64,000 nucleotides of DNA, from assembly GCF_000002995.4 (NCBI RefSeq), contig NW_025062292.1, positions 1 to 64,000 on the forward strand. The letters run 5' to 3'. This document shows, in pieces, positions 36,213 to 47,619 of this stretch. Both the position numbers and the translations under genes were made by a program. Within the stretch, counting starts at the first letter, position 1. The number at the start of each line of letters is the position of its first letter. This stretch comes from Brugia malayi (lineage: Eukaryota; Nematoda; Chromadorea; Rhabditida; Onchocercidae). The notes under the pieces were generated by a model that saw nothing but the letters and a program-made list of their open reading frames with translations, did not search any database and was not told the DNA's origin.

Positions 36213-39200
36213 CTTTTTATGCTTAGTTATAAAAATTGATTTTATTAAGATATCGACTACTTCTTTTCAATACTTAAGTTATCTTATCTTGAATTTTTTA
36301 AAATCAGAAATATGAAATTTACTAATTTCATATTTCCATGTTTTAATTATTAAGCTATTATTTAATTATTTTCAGAATAGTTGCAATATTTAAACAATGA
36401 AAAAGCATTATTTTTATAGCTATTTATACAGTCAGCATTATTTGATTTTTTATTGGCTGCATTTGGTGCTGTTTTTATTTTCCATACATTTAGCTTTCGA
36501 TATTGATCGTATTATGCATCACGCTTCAAGTTGTATTTAGACATTTTTAACTTGTTCCTAAGAATATTGGAGCTAATCGAAATTAATTTCCATTATTTAA
36601 TTTTCGTGGAAAAAATTTTGAGTCACTCTATATTAGTTTCTCACTCTATGTTAAAAATGTCAAGAAATTTTTGGAGGCATTCTGAACTGGTCATATTAAT
36701 TTTGTATTATTCTTAGAGATTTTGTAGATTAAACGTAATGAGTTTTCACATTAAAAAATTTCATGGAATGATATAGAATGATGATTTCTAGATGAGTTTT
36801 TAGCATGAACAATTGTATTTTAAGGTGAAAATTTGGCCTCTAGTAAATGGTTTATTTCGCCACATTATTTAGTTTCATATTTCAGTGATGATTTGTTTTG
36901 TCCTTTTATCAAAATTGGAATAGAGCTTCTCAAAGAAAAGTTTCATTTGGGGTATGTAGTTGGACGCGGCATATTTTTTATTGACATAAGCTCCGTTGAC
37001 CGTTTCAGGTGAGAATTAGAAATATCGTCTTACCCTTGTATAGTATGTTTATAATACTCACCTTGCATAATATGATTATCTTTATAACATCCATATATGT
37101 AAAAAAATAACAGTTGTGTTCCCTCTGTTCCGATCATATATATAGTATTCTGTTAAAAGTACCAAATCATAAATGAAAATAAATATGAAAAAATCACTTT
37201 AGAAATAACTAAACTGATTTTTTATAATGACTACATTTAACTAAACTGTTTTTCATATTTCATGTTTAACTATCCATTTCTTTTTTATATTAAAGATACG
37301 AATCATTTTTACTTACTTGGAAGGAATATCGATAAGTTTTTTATGCGTATATTGTTTTGTGTATTTTGCACAGCTAACAATTAATAGCTGTCAACAAATA
37401 AATTGCAAAGAACTTTTATGGGAATTGGAAGAGGGTACACAATAAAAAAGGGAAAAAATAGTTTTAGATTTAATAAAGTTTTCTGTTTTTGCATAAAGGA
37501 GAGATATTTGCTATTTGGTATGGCAATTAATTAATTAATTATTTCGATGTAAAATGTCGGAAAAAGGTGCATTTGTAGACTTGAAAAATAAAAAGAGAAT
37601 ATATAAAATGATAGAGTAGAAATTATTTAACTATCTTCATACATTACCACTTTGTTAAATTAAATCAGCCGTCGGCAAAGAAAAAAACGACGGTATATTA
37701 GCAATGGTGGATAATTACTGCAACAGTGGATATTGTCATTTCATACTCTTCTGATACATTTTCATGAATTAGTTTCCGAATAAATTCGATTTAGCTATGT
37801 GTTTCATCACTAGTTGTTGCTTTTTGTTTGCTCTGTATGCAATCTTTCTGGTCGCAGTGAAACAAAAATTGATTGCTGCTATCGCTATTTCAGGTTGGCT
37901 TTTCCAAACTGTGAAAATTCTAATTATCTTTTCCAAAAATCGATAAACAGCGATATATCCAAGTAATATTACTTATCACAGTTAACTACCGCTGATAGAA
38001 TTATTAAATGACGCTATCTGATTCTTGAAATTGTTGAATAAGCTAGTCATTTTTAAAGAACATGTGTGTCGCTTTAAAATATCATCAATAATCAATTATT
38101 CCTTCCATTCTTTACTAACTTTTAACTTTGCTAACTTCTAAATTTGGTTCAGCCGGAGCAATTTGCTTCGATATCTTGAACTTTATTGTTGTTTTAATCA
38201 TTTATAAAATTATTATAATTGTATTTACGATGAACATTCGAATCACTTTATCGATCTTTTCACAATAAAACAGCTAAACTACTTGGGAGTTTTTAAATTT
38301 TTAAACTCTAAGACGGATTATTTCATTTTATAATGATTTTATAATGGTGAGTTCACTGTTACATAGAATTCTAAAAGTGTGGATAAATCGTTGTGAATGC
38401 ATGATGCATGGCATGCTTGAATGAATATTCTTTTCACATTGTTGAACTTAATTGAACATAGAATTTCAGAAAAATTTTTAATAAATATTAAATATATTTA
38501 ATAAATAGTCATCCTAACTTGGTAAGAGATTTTAAAAAAGAAGGAAATAGACTGTGATATTAAATTATCGTTTGAGGTGAAACAACATAGAAATCTTTAA
38601 AGGATTTCTAATTGACGCATCAAAAATTATGGTCAAATTTTTGTCCTGGTAAAGCTATATAAGTATCCTGTTATATTTATACGGATAGCAAAATCTTAAC
38701 TAATTCATTACATACACATATATCGACAAAGCAATTAACTTGGCAAATCAACTTATTATTAACTTGTGCTCCAGTCTTTGTATATTTAAATTCTAAATAG
38801 ATAGAATGGTTTGAAAAAAAAAAATAATTAATCGAAATGCGAAATTTACATATTTCCGACAAGAAAGTTTTCAAAAAAACGATGAAACTACAAAAGATTT
38901 ATTGCTCCATGCGAAAGCGATATTTCCATTCGTACCTTATCTTAATATAAAATTCGCTTCCTTTGTTGTGCTAAGTGATTTTAATTGGAATTTCAATTTT
39001 TCACTTACTTGTATAGAGTAAAACAAAACATTAAACTTCAAATTATCAATGGTATGAAGCCTTAAATCATATTTGTAAGAAGTGAAGCCAGTTAATAGTG
39101 GTTTGCTTTGACAGATTTATCCTAAATCTTCCTGACCTATCACTGTCATTAGATAAATCAGTATTAATAATTTAACAGACATGATTTATTGATTTGTTTT

Positions 39201-39218
39201 TTATTTATTTAGTAAACG
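36213..39218. other. AT-rich sequence, no supported gene
   Basis: About 3 kb without a recognisable exon. The only small structure seen is an inverted pair CCGTCG/CGACGG around 37668-37693 with a purine-rich loop. ORFs of 60-65 codons here lack motif support. Confidence 0.45.
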
Positions 39219-42200
39219 TCACATAATCCCATCAATATTTATATCATTCATCTTTAAATATTCTCTACGTGTGAGGATACGTCCTTTCCAAAGAAATACA
39301 CGGCAATCGTTTCTTCGGCTTCCAAACCGCAATGGTAACATCTTATTCGCCAAAATACGTACAAGACTCAACTGGAAATTTACAGTTGCTGAACCAAATC
39401 CACGAAGACGGCCAAGCTGGAACGTGATCTCACGTCGTACTTTACGGCACACATCTTGTAGTATCTGAAACTTATTAATTTTATTTTTTCAGTTTTTCTA
39501 GATCGAAAAAGAAAATCACGTTTTAAATTACAATCAGTAATTGAACTAACTGGCATTCTTTCATCGTTGAAAACGTCAAAGAATTCCATAGAAACTGAAT
39601 TAAGTGGATACCATGAGGGATCGATTTTGATTGATTCTGTTACGACAATTCGTTTTACCTAAAAAATTATGAGAGAATTGTTAAGTATTATTCTTTAAAG
39701 AACTTTAACGAGCAAAATAATAACATTTAGATCATCAAAACTATTATGTTATGAACTGCATTATGATTTCTAGTTTTATTTAAGTATTGCTCTTACGAAA
39801 ATGATTGCTGTTGCCAATTAAAAATATAGATCTGAAATTTTAATAGATAATTCACATGAAGATTAATTAGCTTTCTGTAAAAAAAAAATGATTTTTAAAC
39901 GCTGAGAAAAATAAATGGAATACTGATGGCGGTAGATGAACATTTGCAAGTTGTATGAAATCATTTAAAATTAGTGCTTCGAATGTTATTGTTGACAGTG
40001 AATGAAACATTTTTAAGAGCTCAAATATTTGTTCGCTTGTCGAAGGCTGAAATTTCCTTTTTTTTTTTTTTTTTTTATGCAGATAAATAAAAGTAAATTC
40101 TTGTTTTAATTTTCAAATTTGTATTTGAAATTTTATAAATTTAGTTATTTGTCAACTCACCTTAAGAAAAGCTCGTGCAAGCGTCAAATGACTCAAATGT
40201 TTCATAGTAATCATTGTTTCTGCTACTTCTATAACAGCAGCACTACGATTCTAAACGTATCAATGATCAAATTAGTTAGTTGTATATTAACTTTTAAATT
40301 CTCTTGCGCACTTCCTTACACAGAAGTTATTATGAAGAATATAATTTCAAATGTTGATTATTTTTGTTTTTTTTTCAGTTTTTGTTCTTTTTTTTAAATC
40401 CAAAATAAAATAGATGCATTACTTCAGATGTAGCAGCTCCTTCCGGCACGATAACAGTTAGTAACAATTCTAAACGTCGCAAAGTAGTTGCTAAGGCTCG
40501 ACATATGGTCAGCAATTGTCGGATACGCATTCGATGTGTGCAAATTCGAAGATCTTCAATTGGAGCGCAGATTTTATCTACTGGTGGAACATCAGCTAAT
40601 GTTAGTGTTTCTCGGATATGGAGCGTACGAAGATTTGGCAATGTGAGGAAATCGCTCAGAGTATAAACAAGACTGAAAAATTCAATTATATCTATTGATG
40701 AACTGTATTTTCCATTCATCAATCATATTTTTAAATAAAAATAATTATTACTTTCAAACACTCAGTTGCAGAATTATTCAGTTTCCACTTTTAGTCTTAG
40801 GCAATGAAGTTTTTTGATATTTGCTGCTTTTCCACATAATTTAAATCTCTTAGACTTTTTTATTTATATTGTGTTAGATAAATATGCATGAACACATGTG
40901 GCATAGAATAGTTAGAATATATCTACTCTAAAAATCAGTGTAAAAATTTGCAAAATTTTTCTAATGAAATATTTGATTGTATAATTTTTAAGCAAAAATT
41001 TGTGTTTTTTTGCCAAAACTTTTGAAATCTTAAATTTCTTATCTTAAATTATCTCGTATACTGCATAATTTGACGGTTTCTAATTTTCGTAACAAAGCAA
41101 AAAAGCCCTCTTCTGCTGTTATCTTATTGCAACGATCCAAAAATCGCATTGTTGAAGATTCTACCAAAATTGTTTTCACATTGCTGTAATATTATTTTCT
41201 GGTCTTCTCAAGATTTTTTTACCATTTACCAAGTACTCAATTTTATTTTAAGGACAAAACTACTTGACCAATCCTTGCATCTAGTGAATGTAATATATCA
41301 AGCTACTTGGCCAGTAATAGGTGTTTGAAGCATATGCAATTACTGATTTCATATTAAAATGTATATAAATATTAACATATTTCCATATATTTTAGTGAAA
41401 GAATTCTTAAATCAAGACATGTTAAAATTAGAATTAAAATCCTAGGATAAAGCAATAAATGTATTTTCTTATAAAGCGCAGGAAATGACCGGAAATTATA
41501 GAGCATTGGAATAGCTTTAGTGGTACGAATTACGCCTACTGCAGGAGAATTGGTAACAGCTTGATAGGCATGTATCACAACCTAAAATGTTTTCTCTTGG
41601 ACATTTATGAACGAATTTCATAAAATACATTTGTGCTCATGAGAATAGAAGAATAGAATGATTCTAACGGTTTTATTTGCTTCATCTTCAATCGGTACTC
41701 TTGTTAAGTAAAGGTGCTGAACGTCGACCCAGCTGCTCAATTCTGTAGCCAATCTAAATTTTTTCAAGAAATTATATACTTAATATTTAATTCATAAAGT
41801 TTATTTAGCAATATGCATTAGCTGGCACTTTTTAAAACTTACATTTGCTAATCATGCTTAATTCATTTGCAAAATTTGTTCTTAGATTTGCTAATTTAAT
41901 TCTTTTAAAATTCACTTTGATATCAACTAATTGATTCATTTTTTGCTGAGTAACAATAATTTGTCTAATTATTATTCCAAAGATTCATTTAAAAAAAAAA
42001 AAACCGTTTATTAATGCAACAAATGCGACATCGTGTAAGGGCATCACATAGATAAAAGATCATCTTGATAAGTTCAAACGGTAATGAGATCGATGAATTT
42101 TGCTGCAGGTAATATCAGAAAATAAAAAATAAGAGATATTATCATGAAACAGCACATTATTGATAACAAATTATTATTTCCATTTCCATAAAACCTGAAG

Positions 42201-42452
42201 ACATGAACTCACCGGCTTATGAATATTACTGTTTAAACTTTTTAAGCGTATAATTTCATCACGTTGTTCCTCAATATTATGTTTTAGTATTGCTACTGTT
42301 TGGCGCAAATCTTCAATAGTCGATTCGCGATGCTCCAAAATTTCTCGTAAACGTTCCAATGTTGCACTGTTTGTTTCAGTACTTGAGCTTCCACCTCCGT
42401 CCTCAGCATCGAATGCTTCTGGTGAATTCTCTCTTTCTAACTGATCTTCCAT
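39219..42452 (-). CDS. F-box and leucine-rich-repeat-like protein, multi-exon
   Basis: F-box/LRR proteins recruit substrates to SCF ubiquitin ligases. The ATG is at 42452. Exon 1 (42452-42213) encodes an acidic N-terminus (MEDQLERENSPEAFDAEDGG), then a coiled coil (LREILEHRESTIEDLRQTV). Exon 42102-42005 is F-box-like (LPFELIKMIFYLCDALTRCR). LRR-like exons follow at 41945-41843, 41753-41669, 41581-41490, 41183 to ~41060 and ~40865-40790 (IKKLHCLRLKVET). Exons 40672-40423 (LPNLRTLHIRE), 40250-40161 (MKHLSHLTLARAFLK), 39658-39551 and 39464-39219 join in phase to a TGA stop. The second half is intact. In the first half the F-box exon reaches the next at an A6 run that needs one more base to keep frame, and that exon does not join the following one in phase either. 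The ubiquitin role is inferred from domain type only. Confidence 0.6.
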
Positions 42453-42953
42453 TTTCCTTTTCTTCTTTTTTAAACTGAAAATTCTGTCAACAGTTTTTTC
42501 TTTTCACTATAAGTGAATATTATTTATCTTTATTTTTTAAAAAGTTTTTCCAAAGTTAATGAATAAATCGTCAAAATCTGTTTTATTTTTATTTTCTTCA
42601 AGAATTTTAGGTTTTACTTTCTTTCTTTTTACTCTCGGAATTTCTCTCTTACCTTTAGCAAAATTTAATATCACTTTTTCAAAAAACTGGAAGCTTTTTT
42701 ATATAAAAAGATGGGAAGATGGTAATAATTTGGATCGTTTAATGCTGATATGAAATGCCTAGAGAAAATGTTGGAAAATGATGTTTGAAAAATGATGTGA
42801 AAAGACTAACTTTAAGGATGGGAAGAATGGATGAGTTATGCGATAGTTATGCGACAGCGAAATGTGATTAGTAATACATGGAGCTAGAGAAGCTGCCTCT
42901 CGAGATGTGTAAAATATTGAAAATGACGCAATGATTGCCATCCTCTAATATTT

Positions 42954-43008
42954 ATATTGATCGTTGTTATCAGTTGTCGAATTGATAACTGACAACAACG
43001 ATCAATAT
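42954..43008. repeat. Nested inverted repeat, potential cruciform
   Basis: A 15-bp arm, ATATTGATCGTTGTT (42954-42968), is matched by AACAACGATCAATAT (42994-43008). The 25-bp spacer contains a second inverted pair (ATCAGTT...AACTGA). It lies about 500 bp upstream of the minus-strand F-box gene start and 1.4 kb upstream of the plus-strand DP relic, in what could be a divergent promoter region. Confidence 0.85.
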
Positions 43009-44416
43009 CAAGTAATTTGAAGATGGAAATTCTCGGAAGAAAGTGAAGTGAACAATCTGAGGATGTTTTGACATAAGCGAAGGTGTAACTCGTAAGGCAC
43101 ATTAAGTGAAAATCTCGAGGCTCTAATATATTGTTTCAATTTACGAAGTACACACTTCTCGTTCCGGAGCTCTTGATAGCTAGAATAAATCGGATTATGC
43201 AACTATTGCCACACAAGTCTTACAGGAATTATTATTTGAACTTTGCTGCGTATGTAAGCGAATCCAATCGGGAGTAGACATGCTATTGTCTGTCTTTCAT
43301 CTCGCTCTTTTCAGCTTCCCACTTTATATATTAGAGGTTTTTGCGTGCTTAGCAAACACCAAATTTCAGTAGCTTGTTACTCACTTAATAAAGCTTTTTT
43401 ATTTCCGTCTACTATTTTGTATCTTTATTGCATTTTCTTTTCTGGGCCTTTCATTTTGTCATTATTGTTTTCTGTCGATGTCGTTATCATTCTTATTATC
43501 GGTATTTTTGTGGAGATCAGTATTATTGCTTATTTTATTTTATGCATTTATTATTTATTTGTCTTCTATTTCCTTCATTTATTTATATATTCTTTTATTT
43601 ATCCGATTTATTATTATTGTTCATTTACTTATTTATCTATGAATTGATGTGTTATTTATTTCTTTATCTGTTTTATTTATTTAATCAATGTATTATTTAT
43701 TTATTTATCCGATTCATTATTTGTTATTGTTATTATCATTACTCTTATTACTATTATCACTATTGACATTGCTTTTCACCAGTATCACTGTATGTTAACT
43801 GTGTTGTTTACCGGAATGTGTTATACTTCTGTTCTAATTCCTTAATCCTACCTGATTTGAAAATTGGAGATATAAGATCAGTTAATGTAGTAAGCGGTAA
43901 TTATTTTTCGGGAAATCGTATTGTCATTCGGCACTAATAGTTATCATTGATTATCATTTTTAGACTTTTTTCCTGTTTCGTACTAAATGTTAGTGAAAGT
44001 AGATGTTAAGTATGTCGATAACAGTGTTTAGGACATGTTTGTTAATATGATTGTGTTTTTTTTGTTTTTTTTTCTTTCAGTTCTATTGTTCTAAATACTT
44101 CCAACTTCAGCTGTTATTTCTCGACAGTTTCGTTAGGAAAAAATAGTTCTAGTTATTTCAAGAACAGGTTGGGACTTTTAGAAATCAATTGTAACTTTAG
44201 AAAATATTTCGTCGAACAGCAACAAGTTATTGGTAGCTATTCTGTCTTGAACGTGTTGCCATGTATCATCATTTTTTTCTAGTTTCATTTTTTCCAGCCT
44301 TATTTGGTTGATACATTTACCTTCACAGTTCTCATTATTTGTCGGTATGTCAGATTTTTGAGCGGTCTTTTCTTGTGTGTATTTAAGGATTGGTTCTATC
44401 TACTATTTTAAGAGTA
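43009..44416. other. Intergenic region with T-rich simple sequence
   Basis: 43425-43765 is a T-rich tract of degenerate TTTAT/TTAT units on the plus strand. It opens long but meaningless ORFs of F, I, Y and L. The remainder, between the divergent F-box gene and DP relic, probably includes promoter sequence, but no specific element can be named. Confidence 0.6.
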
Positions 44417-46056
44417 ATGGATGAACGTGAAACGAGTAACACAACATCACAGCTTATAACTCACTTAGCACGCAGAGCTGTCACATCATCTGGTCAGAAT
44501 ACTTATGTTGTAAGTTTAATACAGTTGAGCAAATACGTAACTAGTGAATATTAATTGGAAATTACTGATATTCTCTAGTGAATCATAGAAGGCATTTATT
44601 GAAATATTGCATGAAGTCTTCTCATAGAATATTTTGTTCAACTCTCATAAAATAAATTTAGATACCCTCTTATTCATATATGTATTTCAGGGAGCCGGAG
44701 CTACACGAAGATTTTCGATGCTTCCATCAGCAGGTCCACCTATATCAGTTTTCACGGTAGTTCCGAATCGGTATATATCGGTTATTCGTATAGGCACACA
44801 TCCTGCTGATAATTCGTCTGTACACCAAGCAAAACGATCTTTATCAAATAATTATGCGTGCGATCTTCAATTAATACGGAAATTTCCTCGCAGTATTGAT
44901 AAATCGAAAGGCTTGAGACACTTCAGTACCAAAGTTTGTGAGAAAATGAAAATGAAGGAAAAAGGACATACGAATTGTAATGAAGCACGCGTTATTATTT
45001 TTTCTTTTTATTTAACTTCGATTGGTTTGAACGCATTTTTTAAGAGATGCCTTCCTGCTGATTTATCTATCTGCTTCTGTAACTATTGTAAGAAAGTTCT
45101 CTCTATATTCTAAAACATGATATAAGACTTAAAATTATTGACTATATTACTCATCAAATGGTATTATTGATAATAATTTTTTTTTATGTCAATTATTATT
45201 TTATCTTAGGTAGCTGTTGAACTTGTTTCTGAATATTTCGATTCGGCCGATATTCAGCCTACAGATACAGTGTGTTTTTATCTGAAACCAGTTTTTTTGG
45301 GAAGTCAAATTTGCAGATTTTAGTGAAAAGGTGAAAGTGCGGTGTCTCATCTTTGAGTAATTTAACTCAAATTTTAATAAGAATTAAAATAGAAAGAAAG
45401 AATTAAATAATTAAAATAGAAAGAAATTTTAAATAGAAAAGAAAGGATTAAAATATTGAATTTAAGAAATTTCTTTTTAGATTAAAATTTTAAAATTATG
45501 GTTTTGGAAATGAGTAAGCTGTAAGCCTATGTGGAAAAAATGAAAGGAAGTCTAAATTAGTAAAGAGTTAATCAAAAATTTAAATGAAAATTTTTTAAAT
45601 AAAAATTATAAAATTTAAATAAAGGTTAATAGAGAATAAGTAACTGTAAACAGAAGAAAAGGTTATCATAGTTTAAGAATTTTAATTCGCTTAACAAATA
45701 TTTTGTTTCTTCTTAATTATATAAGGATTTTTTTTTTTTTTTTTTTTTTGTTTAGGAAAAACAGCAATATGATATGAAAAACATTCGACGTCGTGTCTAC
45801 GATGCATTAAATGTGCTAATGGCTTTCAGGAGCTCATAATACAGGTAAATCCATTTACTGATAGTTGTTCTGTTCTTTGATTACTGAATGCTTCATGTAA
45901 TTTGTCAGATTATCCTTTTTTGCAGAATGAAATTTGTTGAATTTAACTCATGTTGAAACATTTATGTTCCAAAATGAATATTTTTTATTTAAAATACCGT
46001 TTGTTGGTAGTTTGTGGCATACAAAACTTTGGTGAAGAAAAATCGCGAATTGGAGC
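44417..46056 (+). pseudogene. Transcription factor DP (E2F dimerisation partner), decayed
   Basis: DP pairs with E2F to bind cell-cycle promoters. Exon 44417-44509 (MDERETSNTTSQLITHLARR) joins exon 44691-44984 in phase. The latter ends in the DP winged-helix start KGLRHFSTKVCEKM. Exon 45210-45269 reads VAVELVSEYFDSADIQPTDT. Exon 45756-45844 carries the DNA-contact helix KNIRRRVYDALNVLM. Faults follow: the donor after the second exon is GC, not GT. The frame breaks just after VLMAF. The next piece (acceptor near 45925) reads NEI, a Cys, TGA, Ile, stop, where DP has KEIKWIGLP. A later piece at ~46005-46056 (FVAYKTLVKKNRELERQ; family AFKNLVQRNRHLEQQ) ends in a stop. The C-terminal DP domain is not found. 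This is the clearest pseudogene here. Confidence 0.82.
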
Positions 46057-47619
46057 GTCAATAAAACTTTTCCATTTCCATCACTTGCCTTAAGATCGTC
46101 TTTTTAGTTTCGAATACAAGAATTAAATATTAAGATTAAGAAGAAATTGAGATTTTAACCACAGTCACTACATGGCCAAGATTGTTTGCGTGTATGAGAT
46201 AATACTGATTATGATGATGTCAGCCCAATTGTTTGTTAGCACGATGATCTTCTATAATATCAGCCAAACTCTAAAACCTTGGCTTAATTATGTATATCTA
46301 TCTAATTCTTTTATTGATTGAAATTGAACTTTTCAAAATTAATATTGTCACTTCATCTTTTTCTGCCCTCACTTTCTTTTTGCTGTAATTATTGTCACTG
46401 AATGAATTATTCCAGAATTAGTTAGATAGAATTATTTTAAATATTTTCGAATTTCAGATCTGCAATTGGAGCTTTGTTTTTTAACTAAAAATTCTAGAAC
46501 TAAGTAACGATACTTTATCATTTTGCTCTTTGGTAGCTTTCAGATCCGATATTTTATTAACAGTTCCAGAAACGTCCTTTGCAGTTCGCGAGTCAATTTC
46601 TTCCGCTGAAACTATCTTTGATCGCTAATTTTATAAATAATCTACTCATCTTTAAAATAGGACTAATTAATACTAATTAATTTTGTACAACAATTAATTT
46701 CTGTGATTAGCAATTTCGTGAAATTTCCAGTTATTATTATTATCAATTATTTAAAGCAAAATTTTTTCCTTTTCGAGATCAAATTACATTGTGTTAAGTT
46801 ATTAGGAAATTCTTTAGGATCTTTAACGCATTCCTCTCTTTTCAACCTGAAAAAGAGGCGTCATTTATTTGTTTTAATAACAAAACTGATTCATTCAAAT
46901 TTTCATAAAAATTGTCCTCAACATTATGTAATTTTTTTTTCAGTTTTCATAATCAAAATCTTTTTCGTTACCTTTCTTTTCGTCGTTTTTTTCTTTCATC
47001 TGACCGTTGCTTTTCAAAATTTAAAATTGTATGAAGTTTTGCTATACGCAAATCAACATTACAACTTGCTGCAAAATCATTTAATTTCAAGCGTTTCATT
47101 CATTTAATTCACATTTTCCTTCAATTTGACAATTTTATATGATACTAATTATTTGTGTTAATAAACAAAAAATTAAACTGATTATTCCTGTGGCCATTTA
47201 TTTCGTACTTTAAATCAAAATCAAATGCTATTTTCTAACAAACTTACAAGGTTCAGTGGCAGTGCTATTTTCAGCATTTATTTGGTTTCGTTGACCATTT
47301 ATTATTCTTTCTAGTAATGGACATTTCACTGATATTAGAATTATTGATATGAACTGAAGAACATTTTCTTTACCTTAATATCAAATGAAATGAAATGCCA
47401 ATTAATTCTTTGCGCAATTTTTAAATGTTTTTTCAAATTTTGACTCAGATCAGTTATAAAAATACTATTGCAAGACAAGAAAAGTAATCATCTTAAGAAA
47501 TATGGCTAGCACTGCTAAACATCAAACTTATTGAATATGAAGGTCGAAATAAGAAAAAATGTTACTGCAATGATTCGAAAGATTCACTTTTTGTAAGAAG
47601 CTTATTTCAAACCTGCCAA
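46057..47619. other. AT-rich sequence after the DP relic
   Basis: Just after 46056, a shifted frame reads FLVSNTR, which may be the remnant of the DP segment PFIIVNTSK. Beyond it no exon is recognised. The 134-codon ORF at 46703-47107 is F/I/K-rich and lacks motif support. Confidence 0.45.

Noticed and set aside
43345..43766. Overlapping 100- and 112-codon plus-strand ORFs
   Set aside because: They are made of F, I, Y and L from a T-rich TTTAT tract. There is no motif and two frames are equally open.
14943..46056. Nuclear genetic code with TGA as tryptophan
   Set aside because: TGG is the normal Trp codon throughout. TGA is the natural end of the in-phase 114-residue gene and of the F-box gene. 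The internal TGA codons lie in genes with other damage.
46703..47107. 134-codon plus-strand ORF
   Set aside because: F/I/K-rich composition from AT-rich DNA, with no motif, splice context or neighbouring coding pieces.
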